DNA of 64,000 nt. It comes from Sphagnum magellanicum. Lineage: Eukaryota > Streptophyta > Sphagnopsida > Sphagnales > Sphagnaceae. Every line of letters starts with the position of its first letter. Positions within the stretch are counted from its first letter, which is position 1. The stretch spans positions 9,051,958 to 9,115,957 of the forward strand of contig CM038913.1 in assembly GCA_021904315.1 (NCBI GenBank), in the 5' to 3' direction. Shown here piece by piece: positions 35,801 through 50,360 of this stretch. A program made the translations under genes and the position numbers. The notes under the pieces were generated by a model, which saw only the letters and a list, made by a program, of their open reading frames with translations, made no database searches and was not told the DNA's origin.

Positions 35801-38800
35801 ACAATGAAATGTTGCTAGGAACTCCAAATTTGTTAAAAGTGACCCATGCTAACATACAACTACCTTAAAATGTGTTTTACATTGACAAAACTCAATTTCT
35901 ATTGGTAGTGTTGCCATTAATTCCACATGTTGCAACTAGATTCCATTTGCAAAGGCAATGAAACCATGTTCCAATGCAATGTGGTATTACGTGTACTACA
36001 ATATCTACTAGGTATTCTGAAGGTGGATCATTTCCATAGGTCACCACAAATAAAACAACCTTGGATGCAATGCTTCCATAACAACCACCAAATATCATTC
36101 CTCTTATCAAATGACTACATCATGTATTAATTCCAAGAAGTTTAACTATGCTCCTCAATGCCACCATTCATGGGTAATGATTGAAATCCAAGAAGGTCAC
36201 AAGTTGTCGCCTTCGTTTTACAACAACCCAATAAATTCTACACAATCAATATTCATGATCACTTGCATGAACATAGAAAAAAGATTGTAGAAATAAATAT
36301 CGCCAAGGAGCAAGGAAGAAGCTTAAATGTGAACTTTAGTAATGAACTCAAACAAAAAAGAAGAAAAAAAATTGTATTAAATAGCTCAAGAAAGCAAACA
36401 CAATAAAGATGGACTCATCCACATAGTGGCCTTTTAAGGTGAACCTACCATATGTTAATGATAGGCGTAATTGCATAATAATTAGTTTTTCATTTGTTCA
36501 AAGTCATTCGAACCCATTTACACATTAGCTAATTTTGAACAATATTATTGGTCATATTGTAAACTATATTGTTTCATTTTACAATATTCATTCATGTTTC
36601 ATATTGTAGTAATACAATCTTGATGACTAGTACCTTGCGCTTCATTATTAAAATATGCATTGTAGGCTTTATGAAAATGAAAAGTTTACAATGCCTACAT
36701 GTATATCGTCCTTTGAGGAAACATTTAAAAAATCATGATAAGTTAGGGCATAGAGAGGAAAAGGGGCATTAGAATCTATATTATGGTCTATGGTATGTCC
36801 ATGTGTATTATGTAAGGGGGTTAGGTAAGCAATACTTGCCTTAACCAAGAAATATCGTACTTTCACAAATTGTGTATGTTTGGCCTACATTTGTACAACA
36901 TTCCAAATTAGTTGCATTCCAATTAAGCCACAATTGCAATATAATCAATTAGAAGTTGACAATGTTATTGACATAAAGGTATTTCGTTGCCAATATAGTT
37001 GTGGAACAATTGGTACCAAAATCATGCATTTTGTCCATTTGTTAGTGTTTAAACAAACAAATGGAAATCACCAAAATATTTGACAAATGTTTTAGGCCAT
37101 GTCAAGTTGTCAAAAGGTTTAACCTGGAATATCACGGGATCATGTTGGATAGTGATTTGGATGTGTCAATTAGAACTCAAAAAATGTATTTAATTGATTT
37201 TGGACTAAACTATTGATTCTTGACTTTTCTAAGATGGTGGTTAGGATCAATTTTTAAAGTAAATTTGAAGGAAAACATTGGTAACATTTATTGGTTGGAT
37301 CTATGAGGCAAGACATTATTAGTATCTATTATGGCATCATTTAATGCCCCCAAATAAAATTTTCTTTTTAGATTTCCAACTTACAAATTGATCAATTATT
37401 AATTATGGACTTTAAAAAAGTTCATAATTAACTACATACATTATTCAATTTTAAATATTTATTTTAAAGTTATTTAAAAAGTTAAACCCCGTATCTAATC
37501 AACTTATAATATTCACTAATTTAGTGACAATTGCAAATTTATTGGTTAAAAATGACCCAATTCCTTATAGTGTTTAGCATTTAACGAGGAAAAATCCATA
37601 TTAATAGTTAGTACCAAGTTAGTCACATGCTTGGACACATGACATGGATCACATGATTAAGCATTTTGGATCCCATCTCCTTACATTCAATAATTATAAT
37701 CATGTTCATCAAACATTTCAAAAGAAAATGTGTTAGTATATTGTTTCAACCATATTATAATGTATAACATTGAAAAATTAAAATATTTATTGGAAATATT
37801 ACTATTTTCATACAACAAAAACTAACCCATGTAAAAAAAAAATCAACTTGTCACCTAAATTTGAAGGTGTTGGTTTCTACACTAAATAAATGATGTTTCT
37901 TGTCAAACATGGAACATTATTTTGTTGAACATAACAAACTTAGAAGTTATTACACATTTCACTTATATTTTATATGACATTAATTGGGATGTCCATGGTT
38001 TTCATGGGTGGGTAATGAAGAAACAATTTAAAGTTGAATTAACGGGAAAATAAAATGAGATCACATTAAATATGCATGAATTAATGGGCCACATCTTACT
38101 CCTCATAAAAAGGATTTGGGGGGCAAAGGAGCAGGGGGATTCTAAAAGATATAATCGACCTTTAAACTTTTACCCATTCCAAAGATGAAGGAGCTTGGCA
38201 AACATAAAATTAGGTTTACAAAAGGAGAAGGGTAAAATGAGTTGGGGGGAACGTGTCCACCCATTCTAAAAAAAAAATTCAAAGGTAAATTATGATATAA
38301 ATAAATAAAGAGGATGATTAAAGGGGGAAATGTCCATCAATTTTTAAAAAAGAATGTATAGATAAATGATCATTTTTTTCAAGAGGAAAGGGAGGTTGGA
38401 GGAAATGAAAAAAATGTCCACCCACTTTAAAAGACAAATAAATAAATATATAGTTCACCCATTGCAACAAAAGGCAATCGGCAAGGACGTAAATAGGTTT
38501 GTAGGGATAATATTATAATTACATTTGTAATAGGTAATGTAGGTCTTTATAAAGTCTTTGCATAGACATAATTTGTTTTTTATTACCATAGTACCCAACT
38601 TTTTAGGCAATAATTAATCAACAATGTGAATTTCAAAATTTTTGAAAAATAGTTGTTTGTCATGTTGAAAATCTATAAGAAACTCTCAAGCACAATAGCC
38701 TCATTTTTTCATATAAATTTTAATTGTAAATTATTATTTTTTTCTGAACGTGAATGATCCAAAAAATAATTATTAGGCATTTTGTTGGCAAATTATGCTA

Positions 38801-41800
38801 GATATTGTGATATATAATTGTTTAAAATAATATTCCATAAAATTGTTGATGTTTTTATGTGGTTGGGTTTGGCAATTTTTTTTAAGTGATAAAATTTCCC
38901 TTATTTTAAGCAACATTATGCCTTTTTCCTTCATTATTGTGAGGACTATCACCCATTGTTCTTGGTTAAATATTTTGCTAAACAATTTTGCCACAATTAT
39001 TTCAAATACGTCCACACACTGCATTTACCAAAAGCAAGTGTGAACTTTGGGAAAATATATAACTACACAAATGCAAATGACAAATTGTGTCATTTTCAAG
39101 ATTCTTAAATTGCAAAAAAATGTTATTAATTGACTTCATTATCATCATCAATTATTTTTCATTTTCACTAAATTTGCATAATCACCTTTTCATTTTCAAT
39201 ATTTTTTGGATAACCATCAATTTTCTTTTTCAAAATTTAACATAATGGTTCAAAATTGTTTACATAAGCTAATAGTCATTCTACCTATTATGTTGGGTTG
39301 GGTGACTAGCTCACTTTAGGTAGCATAATAGGCAATCATTTGACCATAATTACATAATACATTATGTTGTCACAATACAAGGTTGGGCGAAAGCATGGTT
39401 AGGTGGCTTAAAAATGGCGTTTGAAAGTCTATAATTTAACACTAGCAAGTTATTTGGCAATTTTAACAATTATCAAACCATAAATCCTATAATTATTCCC
39501 TATGTTTTTAATCATAAATATTAATAAGCCAACTTATGAATATCCCTAAAGATGTGATTGATCAAAAAATCCATAAAAGAGATTAAAAATTTTAATGTGA
39601 AATGGACTTTCAAGGATAAAAGTTTATAATAGTCACATCATTTAAGACTTTAAAAATTTTTAAATATATACACTAGGAAAGTTTCAATGCACTTCATTAT
39701 TAAATTATTTATTTGATGACAATTTATTTTTTATTTTTTATTTTGACACTACTTTGACATTTTTTTGAGTCCACATTTTTCATTTTTTCTATGTGACAAA
39801 CGTAATGTTGTCATTTCAAAAGTCCATTATGAATCCATAATTTTCTTAAAATTCATCCAAAGTTTTTATGATGAATCCAATTAAAGTTTATGACAACATG
39901 AATAATTAAAATTTTGACAATGTTAATTTTGAATATGGCTTTAAATTTTACAAGTGTGATAGTCCAAATAGTCCACCTATTCATGCTTTCACCTGATTAT
40001 AAATAATACATATCTTTTTCATCTTCCATGTCACATATCCTTTTGTTTCATCTTTATTATTTATCCAAGCAAGAGGTGACTTGAGGTTGTAAAACGTATA
40101 ACAATGGTTATGTTAAAAAACTGGAAATGAATGTTGATGTTATTTGATTCATTCAATATTTGGTGACATTATTACCTTGGATTCTTCTATCTTTCATTGC
40201 ATGTAATTCTTTTCTTTTTTGTTTTAAAACTTTCACACATGCATGCACATATATATTGTATTCCATGCACTCTATTAATGAATTGAAGTCCTATTCAATA
40301 ACATGGGGATTTGTCATCCAACCAACCAAAAACCAAAATAAATATTCTTTTGGAATTCCATACATATTTGTTTGTTGAAATTTGAAATTTCACAACATGT
40401 AAATTGTCACACATCATTTTTTTCAAAAACCCGTGAACTAATATATATTAAATATATCATTAATATTGTAACATGAAAATTATGCACAATGAATGTGAAG
40501 TAGGCACACTATTCATTTGATGCTTGTCAAACCATTTTGCAACATCATAGTTCTATGTAACAAATATGAATAAGGTTGTTGTTAATGATCTTGATGAATT
40601 TGTTATGTAACATGATAATTGGACGTAACAAGTTTAGATGTTTCATTAGGGATATTAATTAATGCTTGAAATTCCATCCTTCAACATGATTATTATTTAT
40701 AGTGATTACTAAGTAAAGATGTTATTAATTTATATTTGTTGATTCATCCTCTAACATGGTGATTACTTATAATGAATGCTAGTAAACATGTAAGTAAAAT
40801 TGGCCAAAAGACATTATGAGGGTGTTTTTGACCCATGCATATCATCTTCCCTTAAGATAAATGCACACCTTGCAAGTCAATGAACTTTGATTTCAACATC
40901 ATAATTATCCCCTTTCAAATTTCTTCAACACTTATGGAATAATATGAATAATTTTAAGTATGTTTTGAATGAAAAAGGTGGAGGTGGTATACATGTCCTT
41001 GTAAGATGTTTATTTGCTTAATTAATAAAACTTGTAAAGGTTTCATACATTCCTTGTCTATGTTTAGAAAATTGTCTCACTTCCATTTATACCCAATTTG
41101 ATAGGAAAAATATGGCACTTTCTTGAAATGTAAAACATATTTTGCTATTATGATTGTCATAAGTTACAACCTAGATATTGCACTATTAGCCTTGGGCTCA
41201 TGACCAAGGTTCAAACAAGACAAAAAGAAAAGATTAAAAAACTTCTAAAGTGTGGCAATATTCAAAACACATTTCCCTGGTGAAAGGGAATAATATGAAA
41301 ATGTAAAAAAGAACCATGAGACTCCCAAGTGCATTCCCACTCTGAAAGTTAGAAGTCATGAAGTGTTATAAATATTTGAATCAAGGTTTTGGGAGTTCCA
41401 ACTACGTCCAAATTCAATGTTTTTAAGATTGTTGGAAAGATCTTAAATAATATTATGATAAGTCACATTTTCAAAACAAACATGGGAGCTAAAATGAAGT
41501 GTGTTTTGAAGGGCCTTGGATGAAATTACCACAATTAGTTTCAACTATAAATGACAATTTGACATGAATTTGAGGTTTTTGTATATGAGCGTTACAAAAT
41601 AAATTATTAGATTATCAAATTTAAATATCATTTGAAAAAGTTCTGAACTTTTAACTACTCATGAATCATAAGTTGGTAACAATTTCGATTCCAAATTTTT
41701 TGTTAATTTAATGTAGGTGTAATGGAGAGTTATAACATATACTACAAGGAAGAGAGTGGTCCTTTTCCCAAATTTAGGTTGTGATGAGTCTTGTGAGTTT

Positions 41801-44800
41801 GTCTAACTCTATGGTTGTTCATTAACCAAAATTGGCCCAAAATGCACTTAACCAAGCTCTTGTTTAGTTTGTACAATTGTTTGATTATTTGATTTGAAAA
41901 GCTTTATCTTAATCCCCTCGTGAAGCTCTTGCACCTTTTTTTCAGTTTTTTGTTCAAAGAAGTAGGGAACATGCATTGGGATTTTGTTTTCCATTGTTAA
42001 ACCATGATTAAGGAGGTTCCTTCTACTAGTATCATTTGACAAACTCATGGATACATCATTTTACATGTGGAATGATAATTGTTATGGATGGAATGAATGT
42101 CTTTATAATTAATGTTGATTTTTATTCATTAGGCAATGAATTCTGAATCACAATTTTATATTTATTAGGTGAAATGGATTCTAATATGTTGTTACTATTA
42201 TAACATGTCCATTATTTTAAATGCATATAATATTTGATAATTTTTAACAATCCAAGGAGTTGTTACATCTTGTAATTTTATTTTCCAAAGTTTGTATTCA
42301 ATGTTTCCTATCTTATGAAACCAAGGAGCTAATTAAATTTCCTTAGTCTTGTGTAAATTAGTTCAATTTTTACTCCATTTTATCCATGCAAATTGTCATG
42401 AAGTTGTGTATGTAATAATGATTACGATACCTTAAAAAAAAATTCAATCAATCTTACACCTCTTATTACAATGTTTTTATCAAATGCAAGGTCAACACTA
42501 AATTATCTTCATCTTCTTCTAAACTTTGTGATGAAAACACATGTCAACCAACATTGATCTTCATTTGATGCCTTAGGGTAAATAAATAAATTCATTTTAC
42601 CATCTTTGTGTTTCATGTTACTTGAATGATATTAAACTTAAAGTATTAATCATTTTAAACTTGTTTTAACATATATATCATGTAAGTGTTTGATTTGGGA
42701 AGGGTTTTTTCCAAACATTATTACTTTAATTTATAACTTTGTAATTCCTTAATTTTGTGGAATTAATAAGACCTTCACTTTTTAATGAGTTGTCTTTGAA
42801 GTTTGAAAGTTGAATTGTTCACATGCTAGATTAATTAAACAATGATTTGGTTTCTTTGACACCAAGTTTTAAGAATAATCTTTGCAACCTTTGTACCTAT
42901 GTTTTGAGAAACATTTTCCTGCCCATTAAGCCCACAAAAATTATATTGCAATTTTTGTCACCCAACAATTACACAACACAACATGTTACAATTTGTTTCT
43001 ACAATTAATTATGCAACTTTGGGGTGATTCATATCTTTAGTAATGAATCATGACACAACTTAATTTGAACCTTCAAATCCATATTGCATTGCTATGTCAC
43101 CATTGCCAATAAAAATGACATATGTAATGTGATCAATTTTTGAAATTAAATATTGTTAAAGTATGCAAGTTGATGTGTGAACATTTAAGCTTTTAAAAAG
43201 CTTAAATCCTTGGACATAGCTTTTGCTTTTGGAGTGCAAAGTGGTATTGTGGACCTTCATTTGGTGCACGCATAATCATTCAAAATAGACAAGAAATAAT
43301 GAATAATGAATATAATAATGAATAAAATAATGGATTTGGAAGTAATATTTGATGTGCAACAATAAGGTGTTCAATTTGGTAGGGTAATCATTTGGAGTTT
43401 AAGATCCATGGACATAACATGGTTGCTCTAAAGTTCAAAAAAGGATTGTAAAGTTCAAGTTGGCACACCCACATTTTATAAATTGCCCAAAATGGATAAA
43501 AAATGAGAAATATTTGGGGTTTGAGAGTTTGAGGCAGGGGTTGGGGTGGGTTTCTAATGCATTTTTCCCTTAAAATTTTGTTTTCTAAACGTGTTCATGT
43601 TTTTCATTCTTCTTTTTTATTCAATTGCTTCTAAAGTTCCAAGAGATATTTTTGACCTCCACTTGGCACACCCATAGTCATGAAAATTGTTAAAAAAAGA
43701 CAAGAAATAAAGAATATATGGATAAGTTTTCAATTACTAGCTTTTATTCAATGATGGGTGTGTCTACCATATATTCCCTAAACCAAGCTAATAGATTAGA
43801 AGGGACTAAGTGGATATATTTCACAAGTGATGGTTAACCATCTTTTCAATATACCTTAAAGTTCAAGCACTCAATTTTTTCAAAAAGGTTTTTAATTTTT
43901 CATTATATGGGACACAATGCAATACATGCAAGTTCTAATCAATTTGTCTAGTTTGTTTGGTTTTTGATTTTGAAAGGAACGTTCAAATTTAGTTTTTAGT
44001 TTTTTACATTCTTTTAGTTCAAAAAATTTCCCCAAAAATTATAACTTTATTTAGTTGAAAACTAGGTTTTCTTCCATCTACATTATGCCTAAGTAAAACT
44101 AACAACTTGCCTCAATAGAATCCCACACTCATGGACTGGGGTAATAATGCAAGAGGAAATTGGGGATGAACATATTTAGGACAAGAAATATTAACAACCA
44201 ATGAAACAAGGTAGTAAGCAATGAATATGCTTGCTATTTTTCCTTTGAGGGAGGGGTTGGGGTTGGTTTTTTATATGGATGAAGGGGAACCAAAGTTTTT
44301 TTAAGGTGAAACATGAATTGACAATTGCTTGAATGTTAATGAGTTGATTAATGGTAATTCATTAAATTAAAATTACAAAATAAGTCTAATTTTATCTTGG
44401 GATTAAATCAAAAGGTGATGACACAACATATTTCATCCTTTTATTTGCTGATGTAATATGCATCCAACACCACCACAATTTATCCCACAATGTTTGCCCA
44501 AAGTTGAATTTATCGTTGGGGCTTGGTTGTTACACTTTATGAAAACCTTGTACAACCTAAATAACTAATTGTTACACTTGTTAATAACCTCAACATAATT
44601 TAAAAGGAAACACCCTGATCTAAATTTTAGTTTTTGTTTCAACAAGAAACAATTTCATGGTCTAGATCCAAATTCAATTTCAACAAAATTCTAAACTTTT
44701 AGTTTGAATACCCATAACCTAATGTAAAACTTGGACTTGAACTTGCACAATACTTTGAATTTACCAATAATTGTTATAACCAAGTTGAAGGTGGATAAAT

Positions 44801-47800
44801 TTTTCATTTGCACTTCCATTTGCACTTTAATAACAATAATTACCAACATGAAATGAATATCAAAGTCCTTCAATACTCATTTTTTCGACTATATTGATTA
44901 TTAATATCATATTTTTGTCAATGATAATACAATTTTGAACATGATTGTAACAAAAAAAATTGGATTATGAAATGATTTTCATTGGCTATGTTATACATTG
45001 CAATTACTTGTACACTCAAATCAATGCTTAAAAGACATTGATTACACACAAACAAATATATAAGGTCATTATCATATTGTGATTGTTAATTATTACAATT
45101 GTTTAGGCTATAAGTCCTTAATCATGTAAGAAAAATCATGTACTTTGCTAAATTTTCATGAATAACAAATGTAAATATTCACGTTCACACTTTGAACAAA
45201 AATAAATAGGGTCGATTTTTTAACAAATCATTTCAATGTTATGATTTTGTCCAAATTTTGGAAGGAAACTATTCATAATGTATGTAATCCATTTTCATTT
45301 TTCACAAGGAAGTCCCTTACATCGTACAAAATTTATTCAATTCATGAAAAGAAGGCATTTATTTATCACTATGGATAAACTATATTTACAAAATGTCAAA
45401 AAATACCATACTCATTAATAAATTAGGTAGATATTGAAGCTCATTTAATTTACAATTGAATAGTCAAATAACACCCTAAGAACATGGAGGGTACCAAATA
45501 AATACAAGGATTGACCATTTCAAAGCTTGTTTACATGTTACAACTACATCTTCAAATGGGGACAAGGTGCAACAATGGTGATCCCATTGCATACAACTTC
45601 ATCTTCACTATCATTATCATGCCATGTTGCTTTTATTAAAACCTTTATTTCCATTTGTATATTTTCAAACACCCAACCTCAAAAAGAACTTGATATCACA
45701 TTTTATTTTTGTAAATAGAAAACAAAAAAAATTCTTGAATCTTAGATTAACAAGTAGTTTAAAATTTAAATTTAAAAACTAACTTTTGACATAAGTGACA
45801 TAGGTTAACAATGTGTGCATGACATTCACAACTTTCCCAATAATGACCATCATTTTATAATACTACCCATCAATTTATATCTGATGCCATATGAAATATT
45901 TAAAAATATATATGCAAATAAGTTTTTAACTGCACCCTATAACTGATTAACTAATTTAAAGTATAATGAACCCAATGTAAAATTATTTGATGTTCTTTAA
46001 ATTGTTTGTAATTTCATGACTTTTGGAACAATTTTGCCAAGGTCCATTCAACTTCAAAAAGGTGATATTGATGTGCTCCCCCATATCAAAGCCATACATG
46101 TAGAGCAACCAATTTTTTGGGTGTGAAATTTGGCACCTATGTGATAAAAACCAAAATTTTCTAATGTAAGACTCTTTTTCTATTCCAAAAAGTTCACCAA
46201 ATGGAAGGAATTTTTTTTCAAATTGCCATATTTAAGCATCAATTCATAACTTGTTGCCATCATATAACATGTATCCTAACTTTTGTTATTTACCTTTCCA
46301 ACCTATAGCCAAATTTGGCTAAGACCTCTTGTGAATGGTTGTCAACCCATCTACTTAAAAAAAATTAGGAAAAAAATTAAAATGCAATTTAGTTTTGCAA
46401 TTGTTCAACTTTTCAATTGCAAAAAAATAAAATTCAACTTCTCTTACAACATAATTATATATTAAAAAAATAATTTACGTTGTGTAATGGCAATTCAATT
46501 CCATGAAAATTAGAAATCATATTGTTCATAAGAATATCCCAATAATATGAAATGAAATGAATTGAAAGAATTCAATACATTAAAGGCATCCTTTGCGTTA
46601 ATGTTGATGTTTGATTTGTGAAGACTAAACATTAAAATTTAGTTAAGACAAGACTTAGTGATAAATCACTATTAAATCCTTGTCTTTAATGCAATATGTT
46701 TTTGACATTTTATGTGCATTTATAAAATGAAGTCAATGTATTTTTATCCCTAGTTTCATGTCAATGTGTTAATGCTTTCATTATACCTTTTGAGAATTAT
46801 GTTAACATTTTAAACATAATCAAAGTTCATATTTGAACTTTTGATATTCATCACATGCCATTTATCCTTGTAATAATGAGTTTGCTTCCAAATGAAGTAT
46901 CAAACATCATACATACTTTTGTGGATATACACTTATTTGATTAATTCACAAGTTTAATTCACATTCATGGGAAACAAAATTATCCTTGGATGCCCAAGTT
47001 AATAATTTTAGAAAAAGGCAAATTATTATTTTGACTAGTGGGTAATTACAATTTCTTTAGGGATGATGAAGGCTTTTAGTGCCAAAAAAAAAGGTTAGAA
47101 AAACCCATAATGGGAATAAATAATGATGTTCATGTGCTTCTTTGTTTCCTTGGTGGCCCCCAGAACTTTTTGTGTATTAAACAATTATTTGGAGTGTGAA
47201 CACTTTTCACGACATGGTCCAATCCTTTCCTAAATTTGGTGTTTACAATTGTATCACACCACCAATGTAAATACTTTTGCTTTTCAAAGTTGATGAAGCA
47301 AAAAAAAAAAAAAAACAACTTGGTCATATTGTTCAACAATGTTCCATAAAATTGAAGAAACAACCCAATAGACAAAGTCTTGTCATTATATTGTCTCTCA
47401 TTGATCCTAGTTGCTCATTAAATAAATAAATCTTGTTTGGCACATTGTTTTCTTCTGAAAAGGGTGAAATATCAACAAAGTCAATTTAGGTAAACAAATT
47501 TCAATAAATTTATGTGACTTTTGACACTATGTATGTAATCATAAAACTTGGTAAACAAAGAGAGACAATAGATTTGGGTCCTTCTTCTTAACCAATAACC
47601 ACAAACGAATGACACAAACGAATGACAAATTATTCAAGTTAGACAAGTTTTGCACACCTTCAAAAGACTTGTGTGTTGATTTGTCACTTGTTGTGTTCAT
47701 GCAACTAATTGCCACCAAGCCTTCTGTTCAAACTTTAGAATAGCAATTTGAACTTGTGCTAAAGCTTTTGTAATGTACATGTGTTGTTAAAAACATTTAA

Positions 47801-47820
47801 TCATTCAATTGTTTACTTAT

Positions 47821-47939
47821 TCTTATGCATGTTTCTCACAAGAAGGCCTTTTGCTTGAGCTTTCAAGCTATTCATTCACTTGTTATGCATGTTTTTCACA
47901 AGAAGCCTTTTGCTTGAACTTTCCAAGCTATTCATTCAA
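47821..47939. repeat. 60-bp direct tandem duplication
   Basis: Two adjacent copies read T(C/G)TTATGCATGTTT(C/T)TCACA ... TTTTGCTTGA(G/A)CTTTC ... AAGCTATTCATTCA, with a few differences. Confidence 0.9.
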
Positions 47940-48562
47940 CAAGTGAGCTTGCACTCAAACCTTGGCTTGGATAACTTTGTGAATTTTTAAAGCTAAACCA
48001 CCTTACTACCACGTTTGGCCACTATAAACCAAAAGCACAAGTCGCTTAAACGTCTTTGTTGTAACCATGACATGATAAACATGCCATGCATGACTATAAA
48101 ACATGCATAGAATGCTTAGGAAAATGTGGTTTCATGCATGAAATAATTTGTTGACATGATGATATTTGCAAGAAGAGCGATGATGTTCGCAACCAAATGC
48201 ATGGGCAAACTCAAATGAAATGCATTCATGATGGGTAACTTAAAATTGTGAGTCCCACTATTGATGAGTTGTGCATACATGCAATTTAAAGACGTTTGGC
48301 ACCCCCCCCCCCAAAAGAAAAGATGAGGGACCTTTATACGAAGAAAAAACCAACTTTTTTCTTTTTACTAGAGTTAAAAGAAACGAAAAGTCCACTTTTT
48401 TTTCTTTTTGTTTTAATTTAAAAAGAAAAAAGAAAAACAACACTTGTATATTTTGATTTTTTAATTCATATTGTATTTCAAATATGTTTTTCAAACCTTC
48501 CTTAAGGCATTAAAAATGCACAAATAACAACAAGGAATGGTACTGGCGACTAATTGACACTA

Positions 48563-48635
48563 ATTATATTATATTATATTATATTATTTTCAGAAATGTT
48601 GAAATTAAATTTATTATTAAAAATATAAAAAAAAG

Positions 48636-48673
<38 letters not shown>
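48563..48673. repeat. ATATT and GA microsatellites
   Basis: About five TATAT(T) pentamer units at 48563-48587 are followed at 48636-48673 by a GA run of about 17 units. Confidence 0.9.
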
Positions 48674-48678
<5 letters not shown>

Positions 48679-49619
48679 AAAAAAAGGAACTCCGAAGAAG
48701 AACAAGATTTTTTGTAGAAGGAAAATATTGAAATCTTCAGGAATGCTAGATTTGTTGGAAATGAAAATATAAGTGGGCATAGGATGAGACAATAGTCAAG
48801 TCGGGCTCCCACGTTTTGTAAATGTTGCCCATGCACGGCCGTTTTTACGGGCTTTACCACCCCCAATCACAAACCATGAGGCAAACTTTATCAAAAAGCA
48901 GTAAAGATACATGGACCTCGAGGCAATAGGCCATGAAACTTTTTACGAAGATTTTTATTTATTTATTAATTAATTAATTATTATTATTTCCTTTTGTTGT
49001 TGGGGGAACCCTCTAGAAGCGTAAAATTTTTTTAAAAAAAAAGAAAAAAAAGGAAAAAAAGAAGTAATATCGCATGTTTCGGCAATGCAAATGGTGGGAC
49101 GCCTTACGCCTCGTAAGGAGTCATTGGAAGCAAATGGGGCACTTGGAAAAGTCGGGCGTTTCACTTCGGCATTACCCTACTCAAGAGGCCTTTTCCACTC
49201 ACACTTGGCATCTCTTGTAAGGGCCTTTTACACATACTAAGTAGGTGTAAGAGGCCTCTCTTGTAGGCTTTAAAGGTCCAAAAAGTTTCCAAAAGTGGTT
49301 TTTGGGGCCCCTTTCGGGTGGAATGGGCCTTTGTAAATTGGCCCCATCACCAAAAGAACCCACTCACATTATGGACACCCTCAATATTAAAAAAATAAAA
49401 TGTTGGGCAAAGGATATGGGGTAAAATTGTGGTGCTATTGGGAACAATTTGGGGAACACCATTATGGGAGCATAGGAGCATCATTGAGAACGTTTTGGGG
49501 GGGGGGGGGTGGGGAGCGGGGGTGGGGAGGGGAACATGGTGAGAACACCAAAACCTAAAGAAAAAAAGGTTTTTACAAAGTGCATGATATATTTAATTTA
49601 AATTAAAAAAAACTCTTTA

Positions 49620-50335
49620 AAAATTTATTGCCCAAGTCCAAAATTCAAATATTTAAGATAAAAAAAGTTTTTTTGTTTTTTGGGGGCATTTGAATATATT
49701 CCTATATGTGGTAAACTAATAGGCTAATAATATCTAAATTATTTAAAAATTCGTAAATTACATTTATGAAATTAAATATTATCATGAAATTATATTTAAA
49801 TTAAAACAATTCTGTTGGAACTTATTATTGCTCAAGGTGTCAAACATTTAATATAGATATAAAATATATTTGCATTTGTATATATTCATATTTACATGGC
49901 AGAATAACAGGCTTAAATAAAATAGCCTTTATTTTAAAAAAGCCATAAAAAAATTCAGTTATGAAACATAATATTATCATGAATATTAAATTTAAAATTA
50001 AAACATTCTGTTGGAATTTATTTCCCAAGTTCAAGTATTTTAAAATAAATTTAAAATGTCTTTTGCATTTGAATATATTCATATAAGTACGTGGCAGAAT
50101 AAACAGGCTAATAATAGCCTTTAATTTTTTTTAAAGCCATAAATTTTTGTATTTATGAAACTAAATATTATCATGATATTAAATTAAATTCAAACATTCT
50201 GTTTTCGATTTACTGAGTCCAAATATTTTTTAAAATTATATATATAAATTGAATATATTCATATACAAGGCCGAATAATAATAATCTAATAATAGCCTTT
50301 ATTTAAAAAGCCATAATTTGTATTCATGTAAGAAG
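49620..50335. repeat. Tandem array, ~194-bp unit
   Basis: Diverged units share ATTCTGTTGGAA(C/T)TTATT, TTTGCATTTG(A/T)ATATATTCATA, a GGCAGAATAA-CAGGCT part, AATAGCCTTTA and AAAGCCATAA, and AATATTATCATGA. The TCTGTT marker recurs at about 49811, 50007 and 50199. The array ends a few bases before the TATA box of the CCCH gene. Confidence 0.8.
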
Positions 50336-50346
50336 AGGGCCTTTTG

Positions 50347-50360
50347 TTATATATAAAAGG
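50347..50360 (+). promoter_or_regulatory. TATA box, probable promoter of the CCCH gene
   Basis: TTATATATAAAAGG is a good match to the plant TATA consensus. Base composition changes sharply downstream, from AT-rich repeat to a pyrimidine-rich leader. A transcription start about 30 bp downstream, near 50390, would fit. Confidence 0.45.

Larger units (their letters stand above)
32876..50345. other. 17-kb AT-rich gene desert
   Basis: I see no supportable gene. The open frames are short, AT-driven or low-complexity. Recognisable items are a 60-bp direct duplication at 47821-47939, ATATT and GA microsatellites at 48563-48673, a C-run near 48301, a G-run near 49497, a possible copy of a dispersed repeat near 41150-41820, and a ~194-bp tandem array at 49620-50335. 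A somewhat GC-richer patch lies at 48790-49400 without a coding frame. Confidence 0.55.

Noticed and set aside
37130..37215. Kinase-like phrase (MYLIDFGLNY) in the desert
   Set aside because: Ten residues resembling a DFG motif with no other kinase signature nearby. Chance is likely in 17 kb of AT-rich DNA.
48258..48494. Lys/Phe-rich frames on both strands
   Set aside because: They are produced by A and T runs. No start context, splice site or domain was seen.
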